From contig NZ_CAESCM010000015.1 of the NCBI RefSeq assembly GCF_903166585.1, positions 1 to 64,000 of the forward strand: DNA of 64,000 nucleotides, in the 5' to 3' direction. A program made the translations under genes and the position numbers. Below, piece by piece: positions 33,373 through 41,883 of this stretch. A model generated the notes under the pieces. It did no database searches and was not told the origin of the DNA. It saw nothing but the letters and a program-made list of their open reading frames with translations. The stretch is from Pedobacter ghigonis (lineage in GTDB: Bacteria > Bacteroidota > Bacteroidia > Sphingobacteriales > Sphingobacteriaceae). How positions within the stretch are numbered: the first letter of the stretch is position 1; each line of letters begins with the position of its first letter.

Positions 33373-34260
33373 GTGCTATCACTTAACACACAAGATTTAA
33401 CCCCCATACAACTGCAAAATTACCTGCAGTATGCCATTGCACCGCGGCCAATTTGCTTTGCCTCAACTATCGATGCCGAAGGGAATATTAATTTAAGTCC
33501 TTTCAGTTTCTTTAATATGTTTAGCACCAACCCACCGATTTGTGTTTTTTCACCTTCGAGGCGTGTACGTGATAATACGACCAAGCATACTTTAGAAAAT
33601 GTGCTCGAAGTGAAGGAGTGTGTAATCAATATCGTTAACTATGATATGGTGCAGCAGATGAGTTTAGCCAGCACCGAGTATGCAAAAGGGGTAAACGAAT
33701 TTGAAAAGGCTGGCTTTACCATGCTAAAATCTGATTTGGTACAACCACCACGTGTGGCTGAAGCACCGGTTCAGTTCGAATGTGTAGTAAATGAAGTTAT
33801 TCCGCTGGGCGATAGCCATGGTGCCGGAAACCTCATTCTGGCCGAAATAAAACGCATTCACATTAGCGAAGACATTTTAGATGCAGAGGGTAAAATAGAC
33901 CAGCAGAAAATAGATTTGGTAGCTCGTTTGGGTGGCGACTGGTATTGCAGGGTAACCAGCGATAATTTGTTTAAAGTGGCCAAGCCCCTGGCTAAATTGG
34001 GTATTGGTGTAGACCGTTTGCCGCAGGCTGTGCGCTATTCGAAAGTACTAACCGGTAACGATTTAGGTATGTTGGGAAATGTAGAGGTTTTACCGGGCGA
34101 TGAAGAGATTGATCTGATTAGCACCAATCCGGAAGTGAAAGAAGTGCTTGATGCCACCATCGGTGATGCTACAAACCGGGAAAGGGAATTACACGAGCTG
34201 GCCAAAAAGTTTTTAAATAATGGGGAAGTAGAGCTTGCATTAAAGATTGTTTTGCTTTAA
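33373..34260 (+). CDS. Flavin reductase-like protein (FMN-binding split barrel)
   Basis: The 295-residue protein belongs to the flavin reductase-like family: YAIAPRPICFASTIDAEGNINLSPFSFFNMFSTNPPICVFSPSRR, VINIVNYDMVQQMSLASTEYAKGVNEFEKAGF, and VIPLGDSHGAGNLILAEIKRIHI. It probably binds FMN and may supply or use reduced flavin; similar proteins often sit beside aromatic-degradation genes. The start is a GTG that fits the N-terminus, because no ATG exists before residue 49. A weak AG-poor leader precedes it. It follows the fumarylacetoacetase-family gene after 256 bases containing an inverted repeat. Its role in the pathway is unknown. Confidence 0.85.
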   Translation: MLSLNTQDLTPIQLQNYLQYAIAPRPICFASTIDAEGNINLSPFSFFNMFSTNPPICVFSPSRRVRDNTTKHTLENVLEVKECVINIVNYDMVQQMSLASTEYAKGVNEFEKAGFTMLKSDLVQPPRVAEAPVQFECVVNEVIPLGDSHGAGNLILAEIKRIHISEDILDAEGKIDQQKIDLVARLGGDWYCRVTSDNLFKVAKPLAKLGIGVDRLPQAVRYSKVLTGNDLGMLGNVEVLPGDEEIDLISTNPEVKEVLDATIGDATNRERELHELAKKFLNNGEVELALKIVLL

Positions 34261-34281
34261 ATTTATTAAAGACTTAAAGCT

Positions 34282-34887
34282 ATGCATACAATTGTTCAGG
34301 TAGACCAGTACATTATTAAATCGGCCGAATTTGCGATTCCGATTTTGGATCATTTGCGCAATCTGGTGCGCAAGGCCGATGCCCGCATTGAAGAAAAAAT
34401 AAAATGGGGCATGCCCAGTTTCGATTATAAAGGTATTGTATGCCAGATGGCGGCGTTTAAGCAACATTGCGTTTTCGGTTTTTGGAAAGCGTCTATAATG
34501 GAAGATGAGTATGGTATTTTCAAAGATAGAGGGGAAGCCATGGGTGGTTTGGGCAGAATAACTTCTTTTGATGATTTGCCGGCAGATGAAATCCTGATTG
34601 CCTACATCCAGCAAGCCATTCAGTTAAATGAAGATAACGTTAAACTACCTGCGAAGCCAAAAGCGGCTGAAAAAAAAGAACTGATTGTACCTGAATATTT
34701 TATCGATGCTTTAAAAGAAGATCCTAAAGCATTGGCTGTTTTTCAGAATTTTAGTCCATCAAACAAAAAAGATTATGTTGTGTGGTTCGAAGAGGCCAAA
34801 ACTGAAGCAACCCGCTTAAAAAGACTGGAAACCGCTATTGAATGGATAGGAGAGGGTAAAAGCCGGATGTGGAAATACCAAAAGTAA
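34282..34887 (+). CDS. DUF1801/YdeI-family protein
   Basis: The 201-residue protein combines an N-terminal DUF1801 (YdhG-like) domain (LVRKADARIEEKIKWGMPSFDYKGIVCQMAAFKQHCVFGFWK) with a C-terminal OmdA/YdeI segment (ALKEDPKALAVFQNFSPSNKKDYVVWFEEAKTEATRLKRLETAIEWIGEGKSRMWKYQ). The YdeI part was linked to bacteriocin resistance and OmpD association, but the molecular activity is not known. It starts 21 bases after the flavin reductase-like gene and may be its operon partner. No signal peptide is present. Confidence 0.85.
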   Translation: MHTIVQVDQYIIKSAEFAIPILDHLRNLVRKADARIEEKIKWGMPSFDYKGIVCQMAAFKQHCVFGFWKASIMEDEYGIFKDRGEAMGGLGRITSFDDLPADEILIAYIQQAIQLNEDNVKLPAKPKAAEKKELIVPEYFIDALKEDPKALAVFQNFSPSNKKDYVVWFEEAKTEATRLKRLETAIEWIGEGKSRMWKYQK

Positions 34888-34899
34888 TTCTTTGAAGAG

Positions 34900-34985
34900 A
34901 GGTTAAAGGTTAGAAGGATTGAAGGATTGAAGGTTGGAATGTTGGAAGGACCGAATAACCGAACGATGTTTTAAAGTCCTGTTTC
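34900..34985. repeat. Low-complexity GGTTAGAAGGATTGAAGGATTGAAGG stretch
   Basis: Short G/A-rich words (GGATTGAAGGATTGAAGGTTGGAA) are repeated imperfectly between convergent genes. It looks like a small degenerate repeat. No gene is seen. Confidence 0.5.
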
Positions 34986-35018
34986 ATTCACTCATTCAAA
35001 ATTCACTCATTTAATTAT

Positions 35019-35564
35019 TTAAAGTATACTCACCACTTTCATGAAACGGTTTTTGTAGTGTCCGTTAAAATCGGTAATGGTTACGCCGCGTGCTTTGCCC
35101 GATGAGGCGTGAATAAATTTGATTCCATTTTCATCAATCGAATAAATAATGCCTACATGGCCAATTCTTCTAATCCTCGAGTTACTGCCAGTAAATATCA
35201 TTACATCGCCAACTTTAGCATTTTCGAGTGTAGTTTCTGTTCCGGTATAGCTAAATTCTCTTGATGAACGGGGTACCTTAAAACCAAAATTGCTGAATAC
35301 ATAGCTCACAAAACCCGAGCAATCGAAACCAACTTTTGGGTTACTGGTTGCATATCGGTAAGGAATGCCGAGCATACTTTTGGCAAAATCGATTAAACTT
35401 TCGGTTTGTTTCTCTGGAGCTTTATTTGTTGTTTTACCCTCGTTCGGGAGACTGGCAACCAGCTTTTTAACCAACTCCTGGTATTGGGCTGGTATTACTG
35501 TTTGGGCTTTTCCTGCGGTAGCAGACAAAATGAAAAACAAAATCGGGACTATTATTTTTTTCAT
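35019..35564 (-). CDS. NlpC/P60 family cell-wall peptidase
   Basis: From the inner ATG at 35564 the protein has 181 residues; the upstream extension lacks sense as a signal peptide. A signal sequence (MKKIIVPILFFILSATAGKA) is followed by a short linker and the papain-like NlpC/P60 domain. The catalytic Cys lies in GFDCSGFVSYVFSNFG, the His in IGHVGIIYSIDENG, and the third residue is probably the His in IHASSGK. It cleaves gamma-D-Glu-meso-diaminopimelate bonds or similar in peptidoglycan stems, in the periplasm. It is a single gene. Confidence 0.9.
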   Translation of the reverse strand: MKKIIVPILFFILSATAGKAQTVIPAQYQELVKKLVASLPNEGKTTNKAPEKQTESLIDFAKSMLGIPYRYATSNPKVGFDCSGFVSYVFSNFGFKVPRSSREFSYTGTETTLENAKVGDVMIFTGSNSRIRRIGHVGIIYSIDENGIKFIHASSGKARGVTITDFNGHYKNRFMKVVSIL

Positions 35565-35627
35565 AGGCTGGAGCCAAAGATATAAAAAATATCCAAAGCG
35601 CATTAAAATGTTGAAAATGAGCAGAAA

Positions 35628-35656
35628 CAAAAAAAGTCTGAACAATTTGTCCAGAC
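35628..35656 (-). terminator. Rho-independent terminator of the DUF4870 gene
   Basis: The stem GTCTGAAC / GTCCAGAC has one mismatch and is followed on the minus strand by seven T. It is 25 bases after the DUF4870 stop. Confidence 0.7.
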
Positions 35657-35680
35657 CCTGATTAATTATATTTGGTTTTG

Positions 35681-36055
35681 TTATATACCCGGGAACATGG
35701 TTTGCGCTCTATCGCCAATTAAGGGAATGGCTTTTTTCTCCCCTTGTGCAGCTCCGATTAAGCCAATTAGCCACAATACAAAAAGGCCGATTTGTATTAT
35801 GCGGACGATGTAATAACCTACCTCGAAACCCGTGGTAAACAATACGGGGATTAAAAATAAACTTAAACCCCAGCTCAATACGGTCGATACCAGATGAAAT
35901 AACAGGGTTTGCTTTAAATGATATCTGCTCAATTCGGTCTGGTTATCTTTATACATGGCAAAATAGGCTATGAGCCAGCCAATAAACCAGAAATAGCTTA
36001 CTATTGCCGCGCTTTTTCCACTGTCGGCTGTTTTAAAGGGAGAATTTGTTTCCAT
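35681..36055 (-). CDS. DUF4870 membrane protein
   Basis: The 124-residue protein has three probable helices: AAIVSYFWFIGWLIAYFAMYKD, LLFHLVSTVLSWGLSLFLIPVLF and GYYIVRIIQIGLFVLWLIGLIGAAQG. The segment LSRYHLKQTLLFHL is the 'FHxRQ'-type signature of DUF4870. The C-terminal AIPLIGDRAQTMFPGI is typical as well. Its function is unknown. It sits between an SDR gene and the peptidase gene, all on the minus strand. Confidence 0.82.
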   Translation of the reverse strand: METNSPFKTADSGKSAAIVSYFWFIGWLIAYFAMYKDNQTELSRYHLKQTLLFHLVSTVLSWGLSLFLIPVLFTTGFEVGYYIVRIIQIGLFVLWLIGLIGAAQGEKKAIPLIGDRAQTMFPGI

Positions 36056-36096
36056 AGTTTTTTAGATTTTAATGTAAATTACTAAAAAATAACAAC

Positions 36097-36798
36097 TTAT
36101 GGTGTGGTTACTGCAACTGGTAGTATTTTTCCGTTAAAGAATTTGTGTCCGGTTTTTGCAAAATCGCATACATATTTACCCATTTCGAAAGCCATAACCG
36201 GACTTTGGTAACCCGGAAAAGCTGCTTCGAGCATTTCGGTTTGTGCAGAGCCCAAAGCCAGGCAATTAATTTTTATACCTGTTTCGGCCAGTTCGAAAGC
36301 TAAACATTCGGTTAAAGTGTGTAATGCTGCTTTACTGGCTGAGTAAGCCGAAAGCCCTGGGAATTTAACACTGCCCTGGAAACCGCCCATGCTGCCAATG
36401 TTTACAATATGGCTTCCGCTTTGCATTAATGGGAGCACATTTTGTATCATCCTGAAATGTGAAATTACATTGCTTTGCAGCATTTCGCCCAAATCAACCT
36501 CAGTGGTTTCTAAAAAGGGTTTGTTAACCAAAGCACCAGCGTTGTTAACCAGGATGTCGACGTGGCCTAAACGTTCTTTTAAAAAGGGAATCAATGCTGC
36601 ATAATCATCATTTACAATATCAAACTCAACAGGCAAAAGGGTACAGTCGGGGTTAATACCTCTCGCAATTTCTAAAAGTTTACGCAACTTATCTGCCGAA
36701 CGGGCTATGGCAACAATTTTATTCTCTTTCTGTAAGGTAAATTCTAAAGCAGCTTCGAAACCGATACCACTACTTGCACCTGTAATTATAATGTTCAT
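36097..36798 (-). CDS. SDR-family oxidoreductase
   Basis: The 233-residue protein has the classic short-chain dehydrogenase layout: MNIIITGASSGIGFEAALEF (cofactor glycines), NNAGALV, and YSASKAAL (catalytic Tyr and Lys). It uses NAD(H) or NADP(H); its substrate is unknown. The C-terminus has ALGSAQTEMLEAAFPGYQSPV. Its stop is 41 bases upstream of the DUF4870 start, so the two may share a transcript, although a physical link between them is not obvious. Confidence 0.9.
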   Translation of the reverse strand: MNIIITGASSGIGFEAALEFTLQKENKIVAIARSADKLRKLLEIARGINPDCTLLPVEFDIVNDDYAALIPFLKERLGHVDILVNNAGALVNKPFLETTEVDLGEMLQSNVISHFRMIQNVLPLMQSGSHIVNIGSMGGFQGSVKFPGLSAYSASKAALHTLTECLAFELAETGIKINCLALGSAQTEMLEAAFPGYQSPVMAFEMGKYVCDFAKTGHKFFNGKILPVAVTTP

Positions 36799-36912
36799 GA
36801 GGAAATATTAATGGTTGTAATGAAAATTCAAAGGTATTAAAAAACCTGATTTAGCATTCTTGTTCTCTAAATGATTGGTATTTTAAGTTTGATGGCTAAA
36901 CACTTTAGGAAA

Positions 36913-36989
36913 TCGTCATTCCCAACGTGATTGGGAATCTTAACCTATCACACAGCAGGCATTAAGATTCCCGCTTTCGCGGGAATGAC
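36913..36989. repeat. Inverted repeat, CGTCATTCCC..GGGAATGAC
   Basis: CGTCATTCCCAACGTGATTGG and GAATCTTAA on the left pair with TTAAGATTCCCG and GCGGGAATGAC on the right. It lies beyond the 3' end of phhA. A half copy occurs at 27705-27742. Confidence 0.75.
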
Positions 36990-37029
36990 ATAGCGAAAAA
37001 TGAATCCACGCCTAAAATTCAAAATCTGC

Positions 37030-38811
37030 CTAGTCTTCAATAATCAACTGGCTAACCGGATTCTTAATTACATGCAAGCCATCGTTAATTAATTTAGTGT
37101 GATCTGGCTCCTTACCGGCTTTAATTTCCAAATAAACCTGAATTTCTTTCTCTAGCTGATGATAGATCTTTTTGTGGTAAACAATTTCGAGTACCTCTAA
37201 AGCGCACAGCCAATCTTGCCTGTGGTTTAGCTTTAATTCATTAAAAATATGAGCTAGCTGGTCCGAATTTTCGCCATTTTCGCGTATTGTACGAACGGTT
37301 TTATAAAGTTCGTGCAGCTTTAGTGTTTTAGCATCGTAGGTAATTTGATGTGTTTTTTCTTCACTGATCAGAGTGATGGCTTCGTAGGCATCTTTATCTG
37401 CAGCACCATTAAATACAGAGGTAATTTTAGCGCCGACAGCCATATCGTAAGTACCCCACTCAGGCCTGAACAAAACATTTCCATTACTTTCGGTAACGGT
37501 ACAATCGCTAAAGGCAATTAAAATAACTTTATTGTTCTCTTTTAAAACCGCTTTAACGCGGCCCACAACTTTAATTCCGCTATCAAAAAGCAGTTCGGTT
37601 TGGTTGCCAATAATTATTCCGGCACTTTCCAGATCTACAGCACTAAAATCTTCTAAAAGCTGATTAGTATTTTTAAGCTTGCCTACCGGCGATGAAAAAC
37701 CATCGGCATGGTAGTCTTTGCCATGCCCATCGAGCTGTTTACCATTAAAAGCCAGGGCCGATGGACCTGTTGTTTTAATAAAGGTAACTTCATCATCAGG
37801 GTTTATGCCCATATCGGTAAAAATACCACTCACCTGTAAGCCTGAACTGTATTCGGCAGTTGCCACATTTTTGCAGGCGATGGCTTTCATGATACTTTCA
37901 GATCCACCACGCCTAAAAGCCATGGTATTGGCAAATTGTTCTAAAACATCGATCAGGTTTTGAAAGGTTTCGGTAACAAAAAGTTGCGGCTGGGGCTTGG
38001 TAATATCGTACTGATAATTAACCGTATCGATATTGTACCACAGTTTTTCTACATCTTTGTGCATGCAGGTAGCGCTTTCGCCAATTGATGAAAGTAAGCC
38101 GGCCCCATAAATTTTAGGGTTTTCTAAAGTGCCAATCAGGCCGTATTCAACCGTCCACCAGTGCAGGCGGCCTAAAAGTGCCATTTCTGAAGGCTCACCC
38201 ATATTCTCGCTAATATAGCGCAGGTTTTTTTCGGCCTTAGCAATTTCAGCTGCATCTACATCTACCGCTTCTTTTAAAATGGAAAGCTTCCTAATGGCCT
38301 CGTAAAGTTCAAAATCTTTGGCCGAAAACATGGCTTTTGCACCGATTGACCCAAAATAGCTGAGGTAATTGTTATAATCGGTATCGGCAATAATTGGCGC
38401 ATGACCAGCACTTTCGTGTATAATATCGGGTGCGGGCGTATATTCAATGTGGTTAATCTGGCGGATATCGGCAGCAATAACCAGCACCCGGTAAGCCTGA
38501 TACTCCATAAAAGCTGCAGGTGGGATAAAACCATCTACGGTAACTGCTCCCCAGCCAATTTTACCCAGGTTATCGTTCATGGTTTGCAAATCGGGGATAT
38601 GCTCAATGCTTAAACCCGCCCTTTGAAGGCCCTTTATGTAGGGGTAATAAGCCACGTTTTTAAGGTAACTGTAGTTTTGGCGCATTACGTAACGCCAAAC
38701 AGCCTGATCGATAGGGGTGTACTTTTCGTAGTTCTGCGCTACAATAAATTGCTTTAAATGGTTGGGCAATTTTGCAACCTGCGCATTATTAAAATCGTTA
38801 AAATGGCTCAT
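37030..38811 (-). CDS. phhA: Aromatic amino acid hydroxylase (phenylalanine 4-monooxygenase), long form
   Basis: The 593-residue protein is about twice the length of Pseudomonas PhhA. The first 330 residues hold the biopterin-dependent hydroxylase domain: the iron-binding HESAGHAPIIADTDY (two His), plus GLIGTLENPKIYGAGLLSSIGES. The C-terminal part (about 350-593) shows beta segments (EDFSAVDLESAGIIIGNQTELLFDSGIKVVGRVKAVLKENNKVILIAFSDCTV) and a helical end, and has no family assignment that I recognise. It converts phenylalanine to tyrosine, feeding hppD and hmgA. It is monocistronic. Similar long forms occur in relatives, so it is not a recent fusion. Confidence 0.88.
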   Translation of the reverse strand: MSHFNDFNNAQVAKLPNHLKQFIVAQNYEKYTPIDQAVWRYVMRQNYSYLKNVAYYPYIKGLQRAGLSIEHIPDLQTMNDNLGKIGWGAVTVDGFIPPAAFMEYQAYRVLVIAADIRQINHIEYTPAPDIIHESAGHAPIIADTDYNNYLSYFGSIGAKAMFSAKDFELYEAIRKLSILKEAVDVDAAEIAKAEKNLRYISENMGEPSEMALLGRLHWWTVEYGLIGTLENPKIYGAGLLSSIGESATCMHKDVEKLWYNIDTVNYQYDITKPQPQLFVTETFQNLIDVLEQFANTMAFRRGGSESIMKAIACKNVATAEYSSGLQVSGIFTDMGINPDDEVTFIKTTGPSALAFNGKQLDGHGKDYHADGFSSPVGKLKNTNQLLEDFSAVDLESAGIIIGNQTELLFDSGIKVVGRVKAVLKENNKVILIAFSDCTVTESNGNVLFRPEWGTYDMAVGAKITSVFNGAADKDAYEAITLISEEKTHQITYDAKTLKLHELYKTVRTIRENGENSDQLAHIFNELKLNHRQDWLCALEVLEIVYHKKIYHQLEKEIQVYLEIKAGKEPDHTKLINDGLHVIKNPVSQLIIED

Positions 38812-38993
38812 TGGGTTAAAGAAAATAAGTTGGTCGATAGCAAAGTTAGGTTGTAGTTTTTACCTAAGCAAGAAAGCTGCCGCATAAATTAACAGGTTAG
38901 GGTAATAAAGCTTTGGCTTGTCAGAATCCTGTTTTTAACGGGGTACCATAAAACAAAAATAGTTGCAGATTGGCAGTCAATTAAACCCGACTT

Positions 38994-39082
38994 AGTGAAA
39001 AGCCCGTAAGCCGAAGTATGAGGCGCGGACTTGTAACGGGGGCGGGACTGTAGTGACCGAAAAGTTACCAATTTGCTTTTCG
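38994..39082. repeat. Dispersed repeat G, copy 2
   Basis: It contains GAAAAGCCCGTAAG, GCGGACTTGTAACGGGGGCG and a closing ATTTGCTTTTC. It aligns with 7551-7637 in the same orientation and lies in the gap between phhA and GtrA. Confidence 0.6.
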
Positions 39083-39089
39083 TATAAAA

Positions 39090-39602
39090 TCAGTGTTTTT
39101 TCTTTTCTTTCTTGCCTCCTAATTTTTTTACGCTAAAAGTAAAATAATGCTGATACAGGTAGCTGAAAAGGGCCATTAAAACCGATACCAAAATACGTGA
39201 AAGCACGGCAAGTGTTGGATAATCTCTTAACAACTCAAGTAAAAATTTTAAGAGTACGTAATTGGCCAGTATATTAATAAACTGGAGGTTTAAAAAACGG
39301 AACAGCTGCACCCTGCCTTTTAACTCGCTGTGTGTAAAGATGATATACTTGTTGAGTAAGAAGCTGGTTGGGATAGCGATAGAATAATCAACAAAAAGGG
39401 AAGCCGTTTCTCTTTGCACTACCAACAGGCCAAAATTTACTTCCTCGGTTTTGAAAATGAAAAAGTAGGCAAAATAATAGCTTAATATGCCCAGTAACAA
39501 TGTGCCTCCACCTGTAGCTAAATACCTGAAATTATGCAGCGAAATATATTTTTTAAAAGGCGGGTAAAAAAAATCGATGAGGGCTAATATGGCTACGCGC
39601 AT
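39090..39602 (-). CDS. GtrA-family membrane protein
   Basis: The 170-residue protein has four membrane helices: FRYLATGGGTLLLGILSYYFAYFF, ETASLFVDYSIAIPTSFLLNKYIIF, LFRFLNLQFINILANYVLLKFLLEL and LSRILVSVLMALFSYLYQHYFTF. The N-terminal 'RF/YLxTGG' and the LLNKYIIFT segment are typical of GtrA, thought to move lipid-linked sugars across the inner membrane for surface glycan modification. The C-terminus is very basic (KKLGGKKEKKKH). No glycosyltransferase is directly beside it. It is probably monocistronic. Confidence 0.85.
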   Translation of the reverse strand: MRVAILALIDFFYPPFKKYISLHNFRYLATGGGTLLLGILSYYFAYFFIFKTEEVNFGLLVVQRETASLFVDYSIAIPTSFLLNKYIIFTHSELKGRVQLFRFLNLQFINILANYVLLKFLLELLRDYPTLAVLSRILVSVLMALFSYLYQHYFTFSVKKLGGKKEKKKH

Positions 39603-39716
39603 TGTTGTTTTTGTTGTTACGGCTGCAAAGGTAAATTAATTTTTAAATTGTAGGATTTTGCCTAAAAGTAAATTCCCTTGTTTTTAAAGACCGGGACTTT
39701 ATAAAAATATTAAATT

Positions 39717-40406
39717 TTATTGGTTGTTGCTGTAAAAAGTAGGTTGGGCAACGAAGTCAATAACCGTACAATAATTAAAGGATGGATGAGGCTGTATACT
39801 AACGCCAACGGTATTGAGTTTATATTTCTGATCTAATATATTGAAACGATGGCCTAGTGATGGCACGCCACAATCTAAAAGCAGGTGGCAAACAATATCG
39901 AGGCTTTTGCTGTAGCCAAAATCGATGTTCTCGCTCATGGCCTTGTTGGGGAAATATCTGGACAGGCGTTTGGAAAATTTATCGCCGTTGCTGCTTTCGT
40001 GGGTGTCGAGGTTGTTCCGGTTTAAATCGGCAGCGTGGCCACGGCTTAACGCGGTTAGCCTCTCATCGGGGTAAAACATGGGCAGGTTTTTAATGCCCTG
40101 CAGGTGTTTGTATAATGAAGTGTAGTAAGTGTTTGTACGCGTTATTTTTAGCTGATTGTAATTGCGGTATTGCCTTACATTAGCATTGTATTTATTGATA
40201 TAATCTTCTAAAAAGGTATTGTAAAACCGTGGGCCATCCAGGCGAATGAGATTCATTAACAGGATTACGTTTTTTTCTTCGTTAGTGAGGTAGCTGGCAT
40301 TTACAGCAGTATTGGCCTTTCTGATTTCGGGATCCGACCATTCCTGAGCCGAAACTTTGTTGTAGGATAAAATAGATAATAACAGGGCTAAAAAAAGGCG
40401 GTGCAT
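39717..40406 (-). CDS. CAP/SCP-domain secreted protein
   Basis: The ATG at 40406 gives 229 residues with a signal peptide (MHRLFLALLLSILSYNKVSA, cleaved before QEW). A TTG further upstream would add a polar leader. The CAP fold is shown by LTALSRGHAADLNRNNLDTHESSNGDKFSKRLSRYF (His and Glu of the CAP cavity) and LLLDCGVPSLGHRFNILD. Bacterial CAP proteins are extracellular or periplasmic, and some bind lipids; the function here is unknown. It follows no operon partner. Confidence 0.85.
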   Translation of the reverse strand: MHRLFLALLLSILSYNKVSAQEWSDPEIRKANTAVNASYLTNEEKNVILLMNLIRLDGPRFYNTFLEDYINKYNANVRQYRNYNQLKITRTNTYYTSLYKHLQGIKNLPMFYPDERLTALSRGHAADLNRNNLDTHESSNGDKFSKRLSRYFPNKAMSENIDFGYSKSLDIVCHLLLDCGVPSLGHRFNILDQKYKLNTVGVSIQPHPSFNYCTVIDFVAQPTFYSNNQ

Positions 40407-40560
40407 CCAGGTATGTTTGTCTTTGTATGTGGATAACGCCAATTGAAACCTTTTATTTTCTGGAAGCAGAAATTTAAAACAAATTTAACCGCAAAGGGAA
40501 TGACATGGTAGGAGCTGTTTGCTTAAGCAGCCATATACTTTGCGGTTAAAATATCAGGGT

Positions 40561-41325
40561 TTATAAAAACATACCACCCGATGCTTCAATGCGTTGGGCG
40601 TTAATCCAGCATGCATCTTCGGTACATAAGAAGGCTATAATGCCACCAATATCATCGGGTAAGCCCACTCGGCCTAATGCGGTGTTGGCGGCAATACCTG
40701 CATTTAACTGTTCATTATCGCGTACTACGCCACCACCGAAATCAGTTTCTATTGCACCTGGCGCAACAATATTCGATCTGATACCCCTGGCACCTAATTC
40801 TTTAGCCTGGTATTTGGTTAAAGTTTCCATTGCGCCTTTCATTGAGGCGTAGGCGGCGTAACCGGGCGTTGAGAAACGGGCGAGTCCGCTTGATATGTTA
40901 ATAATGCCTCCGCCATTGTTTAAAACCGGAAGTGTTTTCTGAGTTAAAAAGAATGGCCCTTTAAACTGGATATCAACTAAGGTATCGAACTGTTCTTCGG
41001 TGGTTTCGGCAAAGGAGGCATGGATGCCAATACCGGCATTGTTGATTAAGAAATCAAATTTATCGGCATTAAAGGTGTTTTTTAGGATTGCTTTAACCTC
41101 TGCTACAAAACTATCGAAGCTTTTGACATCAGCTACATTGAGCTGTAATGCTGCGGCCTTTACCCCAAGCTGCTTAATTTCTGCTACGGTATTTTCGGCT
41201 TCTTCTTTTTTAGATTGATAGGTAAGAATTACATTTATCCCTTTTTCTGCGATTTTTAAGGCCGCATTTTTTCCCAGTCCGCGGCTGCCACCGGTTACCA
41301 GAGCAATTTTATTTTGTTTTTCCAT
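40561..41325 (-). CDS. SDR-family oxidoreductase
   Basis: The 254-residue short-chain dehydrogenase shows ALVTGGSRGLGKNAALKIAEKG, NNAGIGIHA, ISSGLARFSTPGYAAYASMKGAMETLTKYQAKELG, and the C-terminal GRVGLPDDIGGIIAFLCTEDACWINAQRIEASGGMFL of the classical FabG-like subset. The Gly-rich, Tyr-x3-Lys pattern is complete. It probably reduces a keto or aldehyde substrate with NADP(H). An AraC-type HTH gene lies 66 bases upstream on the same strand, a pairing common in this phylum, so it may be regulated by it. Confidence 0.92.
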   Translation of the reverse strand: MEKQNKIALVTGGSRGLGKNAALKIAEKGINVILTYQSKKEEAENTVAEIKQLGVKAAALQLNVADVKSFDSFVAEVKAILKNTFNADKFDFLINNAGIGIHASFAETTEEQFDTLVDIQFKGPFFLTQKTLPVLNNGGGIINISSGLARFSTPGYAAYASMKGAMETLTKYQAKELGARGIRSNIVAPGAIETDFGGGVVRDNEQLNAGIAANTALGRVGLPDDIGGIIAFLCTEDACWINAQRIEASGGMFL

Positions 41326-41391
41326 CTTTCTTTTAATTGGTTAAACAAAATTAGATCGAAAAGTGCTGAAAAAATGGTGACAGTTTAAGTT

Positions 41392-41796
41392 TTATATGGT
41401 GACAATTTCCTTATTTGCCAGCGAACTGAAATAAGCTTCGCGGTATTGTTTAGGCGTTTGACCAGAAAAATGCTTGAAAAATTTAGTGAAATTAGATGGG
41501 TCGTAGGTTAAGGTACGTGCAATTTCGGCAATGGGCATACTGATATTCTGGAGCATTGATTTCGAAATATCCATTAAACGCTCTTCGAAAAAATAACAGG
41601 GCGAATGGCCCGTGGCCGATTTAATGGTATTGCTTAAATGCGTGGGATGCACATGGATCAGCTCAGCAAAATCTCTCACCTCGAACATTTCTGTAACGCG
41701 GCCTGATACCACATCATCAAGATGCTTATCTAATTCTTTTAAGAAATCGGCAGCAATTTCGTGTTGGCGGGCAAAAAACTTTTGTGGAATTTTCAT
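41392..41796 (-). CDS. Short AraC-type helix-turn-helix regulator
   Basis: At 134 residues it consists almost wholly of the AraC DNA-binding domain: FAELIHVHPTHLSNTIKSATGHSPCYFFEERLMDISKSML and MPIAEIARTLTYDPSNFTKFFKHFSGQTPKQYREA. There is no ligand-binding domain, unlike AraC itself (about 290 residues). The N-terminal helix (EIAADFLKELDKHLDDVV) may dimerise. It lies upstream of the SDR gene and probably controls it and itself. The small size is seen in similar SDR-linked regulators, so it is not obviously truncated. Confidence 0.88.
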   Translation of the reverse strand: MKIPQKFFARQHEIAADFLKELDKHLDDVVSGRVTEMFEVRDFAELIHVHPTHLSNTIKSATGHSPCYFFEERLMDISKSMLQNISMPIAEIARTLTYDPSNFTKFFKHFSGQTPKQYREAYFSSLANKEIVTI

Positions 41797-41883
41797 CTCC
41801 TGGCAATTGGTATAAACAAATATAATATTGCGGCCAGCAAATCGGAAATTTGCTTTATCCTTAAAACTTTTATGACCTCCTGA

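Noticed and set aside
33373..33519. Truncated flavin reductase from an inner ATG
   Set aside because: The conserved N-terminal strands lie before the first ATG, so the GTG start is needed.
41392..41796. AraC-type regulator as a truncated pseudogene
   Set aside because: It is short, but the DNA-binding domain is complete, the start is sensible, and similar short regulators occur beside SDR genes.
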